Below, piece after piece: positions 13,079 through 22,800 of a stretch of 60,000 nucleotides of DNA. This DNA comes from Owenia fusiformis. Lineage: Eukaryota > Annelida > Polychaeta > Sabellida > Oweniidae. A model generated the notes under the pieces. The model had not been told where the DNA came from and did not search any database. It saw only the letters and a program-made list of their open reading frames with translations. The position numbers and the translations under genes are program-made. How positions within the stretch are numbered: the stretch's first letter is position 1; every line of letters starts with the position of its first letter. The stretch spans positions 20,011,754 to 20,071,753 of the forward strand of contig CAIIXF020000011.1 in assembly GCA_903813345.2 (NCBI GenBank). Reading direction: 5' to 3'.

Positions 13079-15302
13079 AAAAGTGTCCAGGACTTTGATT
13101 TAATATGGTTTCTAGACATTGTGTAATATCTTTTTGCCATGGTATCATCGCTTAGGTCGATAAATAATCTGTATTAAACGATTCATGCAGACACAATTAC
13201 TTAGTTCTAATTTTGAAAAATAGATTATATCTGGATTGTAGAGGTATTCCAACAGCGAACGTGCAAGTCAAATCAGTGATTTACGAACGGCTTACAAAAA
13301 TGCCAATCTGTCGATAATTTTCACTCTTTGAAAAATGACAAATGATTGCATATTGGTAAATTGACTGATTGTCGATCTGATAAATTGTAGCAATAGCATG
13401 AACCCAGCTGATATTTTGGCATTCAAAAATTATTGTAGCGTAACCCATTGCCTTTTATTATGATAATTGATCATTTCTGAACAAATAGTATTACTCATAA
13501 AAAATTAAATAAATATAATTCTTGAAAGTTTGTTGTCGTCTGTCAAATACATTATAATTATGCGTAAACGCTAGTTTCTTAGAATTTGCTTTAAGAACAG
13601 ATTGAGCCATAAAAGGTTACCCAAACAAATAAGTATTAATAACCCAGTAATTTATTGTTGGTTTACAATAATAGTTTACACGATTCAACCTTGTTTAATG
13701 TTCTTTCATTTGATAAAGTTTCATGGATCTATCCCCAATAGTCACAGTTTTATAGCCATCTACAAAATATGCTCTAAATGCCGAAACAGGTCACACCCAA
13801 CGGACATGAAACACAGAGTTTTATCTGTGATGCTAATGTCTACACTATTGACAACGCTTGAAACACTGAAACAAGAGATAAGAGGGAAGATGCTAGCAAT
13901 AACACACTATAAGATATCTTTGCTCGTGTACAGTAAACAACCTTTGCTAAAACCTTAGAGTTTCTCTTCAGACTCGATGCCGGCAGTGTATAGCACGTTT
14001 TACAAAATGGCTATACCTGAATAGAATACAATAGACCATGAGGGAAAGAGCCTAATTTAGTATGCAAGTTTATACCTTGTATCGTCTGAGAAATAATCAT
14101 ATTAAAATCCCATAGTGAGATATCACAGCCTTCTCTCAGTTTCCTTCTTGAACATTCTTGTGCATAGCAGAGATGGTCTGAGTATCAGAATGTTAAAATC
14201 CCTAAAGGATTGTACAATATTAATTAAATAACAGGAACGTACGTGATAAATTGACGAGTTGGTATCTTTCCCAGTTCACGGTCACCTCGTATCATATGCC
14301 TGGTGGTCACGGTACCTTCGCAACCATTGTTTACGCAGTGCGTAATGAATGATATACTCCTTGCGGAGATCTCATTGACTATATTGGACTAATAGGATTT
14401 CCCGATAAAGGTTATCACATTCACTTGGCTTTATACCTCCGGGATAACTTATCAAGAAAAAATTCACTATGCAGTGTCAATAACCATCTTACGTTCGCGA
14501 CCACATGTTTTGTAATTCTTAAAATGAGAATAATAAGTTATAGTTTTACACAGAATAACAAAAGCACATGTAGGTTTTCAAGATAATTACTTCTATGTAA
14601 TAGCTTTGAACAACTTTATTAATTTCTTCAGAGAAAACAGTTTTATTATATCAAGACAAGACAACTTCGAATTTTGAAGACTTCCATGTATCGGCACAAA
14701 TGTTGTAAATTGAAATTAAATCATGACCGATGATCTGGTGAATGTTTTTTTATACTTTCAATCAAATTGCTGCTTTGGACTTAATTACTCATAACAGCAC
14801 AAATACATATAATGTAAATAACACATGAAATGTATACATATACTGTATATGTTGCATGCTGAAGATTATATACATTTTATTTGCACATCATAAGTTCAAC
14901 AACACGTTTTCAATTAAACTACTTCGGGGTTTAAAACGACTTGGCAAAATGATGATTTAATCTGTAGTCGTGTCTGCTTAATTTATGTACATATCTTACT
15001 TCTGCTCAAAAGAATTAACATAAATGAGATTTATTAAATGCCCCCATTTAACATACCCTCTAAAGTTAGGGAAGTGACCGTATTAACTTAATACGGTCAT
15101 TTAATACTATTAAGCTCTGCAAATTGCCTTTAAATTGATTGTAACAGGTTGAAAGATGAAATTGTCATTTTGACATTGCCTACACTTTGAAGTTTCAGTA
15201 CTTTGATAGTAAGTGTGTAGAGATATATGAAGACCCGATGCTATCGTGTGCGACAACCTGATGATGCGAGGATTTGCTTGTATAAAAAAGAAAGGTGAAA
15301 CA
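13079..15302. other. Gene-free sequence
   Basis: The longest frame, 13602-13958 plus (118 codons), has no recognisable domain, signal or neighbouring exon and is probably chance. No repeats or RNA genes were noticed. Confidence 0.5.
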
Positions 15303-15368
15303 CCTGAGTTGGTCATAAAAAAGTAGGTTAATCCGGTAGCCGACAGCTTAAAGTTGCATTTTCGAATA
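15303..15368 (+). repeat. Half-copy of the CGCGAATGCAAC MITE family
   Basis: GAGTTGGTCATAAAA, then GTAGGTTAATCCGGTAGCCG and ACAGCTTAAAGTTGCATTTT, match the right half of the complete copy at 28162-28308. The left half is missing. Confidence 0.65.
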
Positions 15369-16157
15369 CAAGGTAAGACAAAAAAGAATGTAAAATCACA
15401 GTTTACAGTTGGTAACGTGGTTTTCAAGTTACAATTTCGGCAAAAAAGGCTTACATACATATTTTTTAGACTTACATCGTATTTTTGTATTTGAGGTCAG
15501 TTCCATCTGAAATACCCCACACCCGTTTCAAGATAATTTGGCTTGTGGGTATACTTTAATTTTGCATATTTTGTGACACCCATTTTTCAAAAGGTTTTTA
15601 AAAGTAGTATTGGCATAGTATGAGTCATTTTAAAATAATTGTCAGAGTAATTCCAAAAATCCATGAAAGGATAGGTATCGATATGGTGAACTGAATTCAA
15701 TGATGTTTTTCTCTTAAACCAATTATTGAAAACATTTTGTAAAAAAACACGTTCCTTTATGTAATGTTGACTGATTGGCAATCAATTGATTAATGCAAAA
15801 ATCATTTATATATATATTTTATAACTGTTTTTGTTAACATTTTTGGTTTTTTTAGTGCAATTGTTTTTGTTCGTTTCTACCAATTCTTGAGAATGAAATG
15901 AAATGTCTTTCCGAACCTCGTTGGAACAAAATAGCATATACAACATTTTCTTAGACCTCTCAATATTATAGTTATACAAAGGAAACTTTGGTTGATTTCA
16001 CAAAATAATATGCAACGAAACCCCCAAAATAGATAAAAAATTAAGATTAACCTTTTATTTCATTAACAAGATACTTTTTTAAAACTAACTAAACTTTCCT
16101 TTGTACAATTACAATATTGAGAGACCTAAACACGTTGTGTTTATGTCGTTTTGTTCC

Positions 16158-16163
16158 AATGAG
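16158..16163 (+). repeat. Target-site duplication AATGAG, left
   Basis: AATGAG directly precedes the Polinton terminus and is repeated exactly at 25476-25481. Six base pairs is the known duplication length for Polintons. Confidence 0.93.
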
Positions 16164-16467
16164 AGTAGTTACAGAAACGAGAGTTCTGACGCACCTTTAA
16201 CATTGAGTCCTATGGGGAGGGACACGATTTTTCATATTACCCTCCCTAACATGGGCTCCAATGGGGAGGGACATCTGTGAGCCTCCCTGAGCTCGGGAGG
16301 CACATACGGGGACCCCACCCCTCCCCCCTCGGCGTGGTGGCGTGTACATATTTCGGGAATCTCGGGCCCTAAGGTAACGGACGCCCTACCCCACGTTTGT
16401 ACGTTTACTGTAAGGATACTATTCGAATTCCCGCCAAAAACAATAAATCGATAAACCAGTACGCGTC
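16164..16467 (+). repeat. Polinton left terminal inverted repeat (304 bp)
   Basis: By eye it is identical to the reverse complement of 25172-25475, diverging only after ACGCGTC at its inner end. It contains repeated GGGGAGGGACA blocks and, near the inner end, TTCCCGCCAAA (16428-16438), an E2F-like site. In protein-primed systems the terminal repeats are the replication origins, and they are also the integrase substrates. Confidence 0.95.
16428..16438 (-). promoter_or_regulatory. E2F-like site in left terminal repeat
   Basis: On the minus strand this reads TTTGGCGGGAA, matching the E2F/DP consensus core. The identical site is in the right terminal repeat and a fuller TTTGGCGGGAAA is at 24969-24980. 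Function is inferred from motif identity only. Confidence 0.4.
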
Positions 16468-16478
16468 GTAAATGTCAC

Positions 16479-16710
16479 TGCCTTATTTATAAAGTGCGGC
16501 CCAGGCGGATTATCGATTACCTATCAACCAGGCGTTTCGTACTCGCGAGGTCTTATCGTTTTAAGGTCATCCAGCTGTCAGTTTACAAAACAAATTACTC
16601 TGGACTGTACTTTAAAGTGCGGACCTAGCTCGATTATCGATTATCAATCAACCATCCATCAACTTTAATTAGTGTAACGTCCTTCATCGATTTAAGATCA
16701 TACCGTTTAA
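16479..16710 (+). repeat. Subterminal direct repeats of the Polinton, left side
   Basis: Two ~90-100 bp units share TTTATAAAGTGCGGCCCAGG / TTTAAAGTGCGGACCTAG, then GATTATCGATTA, ATCAACCA and a closing TCGNTTTAAGRTCAT. The right subterminal region has a related ATTATCGATTACC at about 25054. Candidate binding sites for integrase or replication proteins; the role is inferred. Confidence 0.6.
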
Positions 16711-16738
16711 TGGATGTTACATTTGGTTGGGATAAATA

Positions 16739-16744
16739 TTTATT
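16739..16744 (-). terminator. Polyadenylation signal AATAAA downstream of the integrase
   Basis: AATAAA on the minus strand lies ~100 bp beyond the integrase stop codon, in AT-rich sequence, and would end the leftmost Polinton transcript before the terminal repeat. Confidence 0.5.
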
Positions 16745-16839
16745 TGCTAATTCGTCAACACACTTCTTTTCAAAATACATCAACTATAATACATATTTAC
16801 ATTATAACATTCAAAATTCTTCATTGAATCATACACAAA

Positions 16840-17937
16840 TTACAAAGGTATTAAATCGGAATCTTTAACCCACGAATCAAACTTTTTTGGCCAATATTGC
16901 CAACGCACTAAATGTTCCCGTTGCCCTCGTCTAGTTCGTGTTTTCAAGATTTTTTCTACTTTCCAAATATCATCTTCATTCGCTTGTACTCTTTGAAGCT
17001 CCGATTGGTAAAAAGTACCCTTAATGTCTTCATTTTGAAAATCATTTAAACGATATAATGGGAGGCCCTGCCTAATAAAACGTTTCGTTACTTTAAAAAT
17101 TTCCCCTGTCCAATGTTGGTCGTATTCTCTACTAAAAACATGTCTCGACTGGGTAATTCTTACCAGAGCTCCAATAGGGAATTTAAAGATGTGATTAGAT
17201 TTGGTTTTAACGATAGTTGATTTAGGATAATACATCCGCCACCAAATAACCAATTCATCGTCTTTAGATACATTTTTAGGAGCCATTTTTATACCCCTAT
17301 GCCAAGTGGCGTTATAACTCTTCACAAAGTTTTGTAAATTGTCTATAAATCTATGGTTCTGTTTGTACGTGATATACCTCATTATTTTAGTCTTTAACGT
17401 CTTTATCAATCTTTCTGCATAGTTGGCCTTGGGGGTATTACCCGTAACAAAATGGCGGACTCCCCATCTATTCAACAATGTTTGTACAACCTTAGCGCGG
17501 AATTCTTGACCTTTGTCCGTCCTAAAGACATCTGGTTGTCGACCTTCTTTCAATATATCATCGAAAGCCTCCGCCACTGCCTTTCCAGTTTTGGAGTGTA
17601 GCGGTCTAACCCAGGCAAAGCGAGACATAATGTCAATCGCAACCAGGATATACTTTATCCCTTCATTCTGCGATGATATATTAGAGACATCCATAAGATC
17701 TGCATCCCATTGTTCGTCAATATGCGAGACATATACTTTGTTACGAGCGAATCGTTTCTTATAAGGTCTCTGCAGACTATAAGCTTCTTGATTGTCCAAC
17801 CATTTCTTTATCTGATAACGAGACAGCTGATATTTTCCATCGTTCAGCACAGTCCTATAGAGTTTCTCCGGCCCGGCAAATGCTCCAGAATGCTGACTGT
17901 CATAATATAGTTTCTTCAAATAGTCTCGATATGCCAT
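16840..17937 (-). CDS. Polinton integrase with C-terminal chromodomain
   Basis: A single-exon 365-codon gene for a retroviral-type (rve) DDE integrase, which would join the element's ends to host DNA. Residues ~1-60 form the conserved N-terminal region (LYYDSQHSG, GPEKLYR). The catalytic core carries D80 in WDADLMD, D141 in FRTDKGQEF and E175 in NYAERLIKT, with 33 residues between D141 and E175. Residues ~322-365 form a chromodomain (WKVEKIL, EHLVRWQYWP, FDSWV) with tryptophans at expected aromatic-cage positions (W346, W349). Such domains in Polinton integrases are thought to read methylated histone tails and guide insertion. The methionine at 17937 matches the usual family start. Only 59 bp separate it from the ATPase stop, and AATAAA follows the gene. 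The frame is intact with all catalytic residues present, so it may be functional. Confidence 0.95.
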   Translation of the reverse strand: MAYRDYLKKLYYDSQHSGAFAGPEKLYRTVLNDGKYQLSRYQIKKWLDNQEAYSLQRPYKKRFARNKVYVSHIDEQWDADLMDVSNISSQNEGIKYILVAIDIMSRFAWVRPLHSKTGKAVAEAFDDILKEGRQPDVFRTDKGQEFRAKVVQTLLNRWGVRHFVTGNTPKANYAERLIKTLKTKIMRYITYKQNHRFIDNLQNFVKSYNATWHRGIKMAPKNVSKDDELVIWWRMYYPKSTIVKTKSNHIFKFPIGALVRITQSRHVFSREYDQHWTGEIFKVTKRFIRQGLPLYRLNDFQNEDIKGTFYQSELQRVQANEDDIWKVEKILKTRTRRGQREHLVRWQYWPKKFDSWVKDSDLIPL

Positions 17938-17996
17938 CTTATACCATTAATATCTAACTCGCGAATGATGAAATCTCTTGAAATCGTCAATATTTA

Positions 17997-19552
17997 TCAC
18001 TCACTGTCTGATTCAACGACCTCGTTTTCAGATTCAACGGCCTCGTTTTCAGATTCACTCTCTTCTTCTTCGGAGCTACTTTCCTCCTGGTCTGTGTCAT
18101 TGAGGAAGAGCTCGTCAAATTTGTGATTGTTTTTAAAAAGTGTGATTCTAATGGCACGATTTCTAGAAACACCTCTTCTTATCATATTGTCTATAGTATC
18201 TACAACATATTTGTGGAATGCATTGTCTTTCAAACCTAAAAAAAATTCGACCAACTGTTTGTAGTTTTCAAGAAATTCGTTTTTGTACTTTGCGAAAAGT
18301 TTCTTCTTTGCTTTTTCCTTAGCCTCCCTCTCATCCATTCCTCTCTCCGTATACTCAGTCACTTTTTGTCGGTAACTTTCTTTATTGATTCTTTCTATAG
18401 CCCACTTTTTAAAATAGGCAAATGTTTCATTTGCTTGCAAATCATCATCGTCTTCATGAGTAAACTTCTCGTCTAATGGAGGAGTAGATTCTAACTTCCT
18501 CCTCTTGGGTAATGAGCCTTGATCCTGACACCAATTTTTTATATGTCGTTGCAAATCGTGAATGCTGTCAAAGACTAAACCACAATCGTCACACGAGACC
18601 ATGTCGATATCTTCTGTGTTAGATGTTAAATGGGGAAAATGAGATGATATGCCCGCTTTTATATTGGTTATATCTTGATTTCTATGCTCTTCCTGATTGT
18701 CGAATTTTTTTGCAGTTTTTGTAGAGGGTGTATATTGCTGAAATTCGTTTATGTTGAAGGCATTTGGTTTCAAACGCTGATGTTCTGATGTATTTTGTTT
18801 AAGATCTATCAACAAGTGACCATATGGTCGATTGGTGGCGCTGTTGTAGGCCCGTGTAATCTTTGAGGCATTTTCAGGATACATCTGTCTTGATAGAAAC
18901 GCCACCTGTTGGCGATCTCGGGGGTTATTGAATAAAACCATGTAGTGTGTATTGAGGCTCATAGTTCTATTCTCTTTCCCCTGATGGAACATGTTCTGAA
19001 TCAAACATATTACCGATAAGTTTCTATGATGACTACCTTTTGTGAAGAGATCTGATATACGCGAATCTTTAGTTGCCTTAGTCATAAGATCATCCAGGAC
19101 AATAAGGTTGGGTATCTCGATATCTAAGTATGTAGGGTCATCCAACTCATCGGGTATACCTTTCACAAATTCTATATTTGGGATGTTTTTCATTTCTTCG
19201 TACGCTGATTGCCACTGACCATAGCACCAAATGATTCTTCTAGGAGATGGGTTTATAAGATGTTGAGCATTCCTAATAAGATGTCTAACCATCCATGTTT
19301 TGCCCGATGACGTCGGCCCCGCTGAAAGTAGAGAATATAAACTATAAATTTATGATTATTGGTGTCCAGTCTATTATTTTCTCAATGATAATGTATCATA
19401 AATATACCTGCTATCATTGTAAATGGATGCTGCAATATCAAACTCGAATCACCTCCTAAGTTATCAATACTATTATGGTATTTTCTAGTATGACGCTGTA
19501 AATTATCCCGTCTGGTAAAGCTCATTTTACATTCAGAACAATAATGAGACAT
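17997..19552 (-). CDS. A32/FtsK-like ATPase of the Polinton with zinc fingers, two exons
   Basis: Coding exons are 19552-19408 and 19321-17997, split by an 86-bp GT-AG intron, giving 489 aa. Exon 1 starts at ATG 19552 and encodes a C2H2 finger (C5, C8, H21, H26) and HPFTMIA. The splice restores the P-loop GPTSSGKT (residues 50-57), so the first methionine after it at 19292 is not the real start. Walker B is LIVLDDL (121-127); LIQN (156-158) is the likely sensor motif. A C2HC finger follows at ~292-313, and the protein ends in an acidic Glu/Ser tail (~456-489) with short internal repeats. Homologues in the HerA/FtsK superfamily pump viral DNA into capsids. Here no capsid gene is present, so the role is uncertain. 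A CCAAT box and TATA-like sequence lie upstream. The next gene, the integrase, begins 59 bp beyond the stop. Confidence 0.93.
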
Positions 19553-19600
19553 GTTGCCTCTTGAAACAAACTTTTCGCAATGAAGTAAATTAAGAAGTAG

Positions 19601-19654
19601 ATTAATATATTTTGGTTGAAAGTATCTATTTTATGAAATGTAATCTGATTGGCT
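19601..19654 (-). promoter_or_regulatory. CCAAT box and TATA-like sequence upstream of the ATPase
   Basis: On the minus strand AGCCAATCAG (19654-19645) is followed by AAATATATTAAT (19613-19602), about 95 and 50 bp ahead of the ATPase ATG. The spacing suits a separate ATPase promoter. A pyrimidine-rich minus-strand tract covers ~19700-19850, in the gap behind the polymerase gene. Confidence 0.35.
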
Positions 19655-19879
19655 AACAATTTTAGAAGTTTGGGTACTCTAAGGAGGATAATGAATCGAA
19701 TCATTTGGAGAGGAAAGGGAGGATAAGGGGAGTCGGGAGGGAGATAGAGGTCGGGAGGGAGGAATTAGGGAGAACTCAGAGGTAGAGAAGAGGCAAGGAT
19801 GTAGGGAGGAGATAAGGAGGAATGTGGGTTGAGGGTTGTAGAGGATATGAGTTGATTAGATAGACAATAAACATCATAC

Positions 19880-22800
19880 TTACCTTTTTATTTTGTAATG
19901 TCCATGGGCTAAAGTTGTGATGCCATCATCCAGAATAAATCGTTTGTCATCGTAGGGATTAAGGCTGACTTTGTTGATGCCTATCATGAAGATTTCGTGT
20001 TTGATTGACCGAAATTGTTTCATGGTCGACAGCATTAGTTGTCTACTAAGGACAGCATTTTTGTAATCATCGTGGGTAATGGTGTTTTTCACGACACATT
20101 TAGTCACACCTTTAGCCGTTTTCTTGGCTTCACCATCGACCAAGAGGGAATACATCTTGGGCTTCAGTCCGACAAATTCAGAAGGAGCTACACCGGCAGT
20201 CTCATCTTTGAATTTGCCAATGACTTTCTTGTTGTTTGTCGAAAACAGTGGATGGTCTTTTGGATAATCAGACGTGTCGTATAACTCTAAATTCTTACTC
20301 ATATCACCATAGATGTCTTCCGTTTGTATGTGATAACACAAACTAAAAAAAAAATTAAATAGAATAAATAAAATAATGACAAATAGTTGACAATTAAGAT
20401 TTCATGAATTAAATTGTTTGAATTCGGTAGATTGGGAGATATTTAAATCAATACATAGGTATACCTGTCAGTGTCTGTGAACAGCAGCTTGGCATCGGAT
20501 CCATATTTGGGTATTATGTGACCATAATGGAATTCATACATCAAGGTCTTGCTCACATCCAATATAGTGAATCCACAGTAGATTGGCCGATTGAGGTACA
20601 GTTTTGTCTTTCTTAACTCCACTGCCGCCAAGTCATTGGTAAAAATGCTGAATGCATGAAACGATGGTTTACACGCCAACTTCAACATTCTTAATTCCTT
20701 GTGGACCAGTTGTATATTGCGTCGTTTTCTTAAGTTTTCCATCGTTTTGCCAAAGACACTGTAATCAGAAGCAACATATTATGTCGTATTTAAGTTATGT
20801 AAAGTTTGAAAGATTTTTTTTTTTTGTATATTATTCAATCAGTACATACTTATTAGTATTGGATTACTTACCTATTGTTCATGAGCTTAAAGAAGTCCTT
20901 CTCGAAGCCATTCTTAGCCAACTTCCTTCTCTCTGTATTTAAGTCGATATAGGGTTTTAGCCATCTCGATTGGCTAAAGGTCAGCACTCGATGTGTTTTT
21001 GTTACTTTCAAGCCATATGTTTTATATTGCTGCAAGTTTCTGTAATGCAGAACATACTTCTCTTTGTTTGCTAAATTCGGCACTAGTTTCTTGTTTTTTC
21101 CACTTCCCAACTGCAATTCTTTTGCAAGCCCTTTGCAGAAGGGAGATACCATCTCATCATCTATTACCAATGACTCCGGTGCTAATGGATAGTCGGAATG
21201 TGTATCGTGCAGTTCACTGGGATACTCCAAATCAACTTCTAAGATGTAGCCATCTTTCGATTCTTCAGAAACGCTTTCAATGTCTAATGCTTCGATTTCT
21301 TTATCATCAAGCCATCGAAATCCATGAGTGGGTAGGGGATTACTCATAGCCCAACCATACAGATTATTAGCATCTAGATATGAAATGTATGATTTTGGTT
21401 CATCTGCCTTGTGACTCGAAAGAAGTGGATTATTTGCTTTTGCATAACGCTGGGAAATCATAGAGATGCCTCCTCGTAATCCTGATTCTATGAAAAGATG
21501 CATATCAGGATCGGTGAAAAGTTCTAGACGAACGCCAGTGTACTTTAAGGCAGCTGACCAGGACAATCCCGGAGCGGTGTAATAGTGTGCGGGATCTAGC
21601 GAATACATATCCATTGAAAGTTTCCTGAAGCTTTCAAATATATCTGTAAGCAGGAGGACATCAGTCTTCAGATACAGATCATGATATTCTTGAAACGTCT
21701 TCATTTTAAATGTACTCCATACATTTTGCGAATGCTCGTAGTCTGCATCACTCAAACTTTCATTTGTCAAATCATTGAAAAAGGCGCCCTGAGAAGGTAA
21801 TTGTAGATTCTTAAACTTCTCGACATTGTCGAACCAAGCGTAAGGAAACACTCCTTTCCTCAATAGTAAGTCTCTTTCCTCTGTATTTTTATATTCCGAA
21901 ATTAGATGTTGAAATTTTTCTTTCCCTTCTTGGAGAAGATTATTTGTCAGTTTCTCAAGAGAGGTACCTAAGAACTGAAAAGAGTCTATGAAGTCCATAG
22001 AACCCATCGAGAATGATATGTATCGTTCCATATTCGTTGGAATCACCTTCAGTTTTCCATGCTGATAAAGGCCAATAGACTGCATAATGAGATGGGCGTC
22101 ATAATTCTGTAAATAAGAGCAATTCATATTTATTGATTATTTTATTAAGTAAATAGATTAGTACGTTTATACTCGTTGATAATACCTGTTTTCATACTAT
22201 TGCGACATACCTTTAGATTGTGGAATACAACTGGGATTTTGCCTCTGAATTGGAAATTGACATTGCACGCATTGTGGGCTGCCCCTCTGAATAGACCTAT
22301 AACACAATTTAAATTAAAATATAAACCCTTTCAAAAATATGCATTTTACGATTTCAATTCTAATTTATTAGCGTTATTTATGTGTACCTGTAGCATGGTC
22401 GTGGTCCCTCACTCTATCATCACCCAAGGGCATCTTACAAATGTGACAGTTTACAGCCTTGTTGAAGGAATCGCAGTCTTCAGGTTTCATATTAATCGGT
22501 TTCTGTTCGTGTTTGTACCATAGATCAACCCTATCTTGCACCTTTACCATATGTTGGATAAATGTATCTGTGACATTGTCACCACTATACACAAGAGTTG
22601 GTTTGGTAAGGTCTTCGGTAGGTCCAACCACTTTATATGCAAAACCTGATGGTCTGTGTTGAGTCATCTTTTGAGTATGGGAATAACTAGGGTCTGGTTG
22701 ACAGCTCTGAACTTTTTCCGTGGCAGCCTCGAAGTCAGCATAAACTATCCAGGGTACTCTAAGCTGTTTGCTGACATCTTTATAATAGAGCCATTTGTCC

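Noticed and set aside
13602-13958. 118-codon frame as a candidate gene
   Set aside because: No domain, no splice partners, AT-rich composition like the flanks; length is within chance for this window.
17997-19292. ATPase read as a 431-aa protein starting at 19292
   Set aside because: That start lies just after the P-loop and would remove it; the upstream exon and acceptor restore GPTSSGKT.
19522-19704. 60-codon minus frame between polymerase and ATPase
   Set aside because: It overlaps the ATPase first exon in another frame and covers the CCAAT/TATA region; no domain.
22374-22387. Short read-through tail of polymerase exon 1 (THK then stop)
   Set aside because: The sequence is the start of an intron with a GT donor; splicing to 22296 restores the conserved AAHNAC motif.
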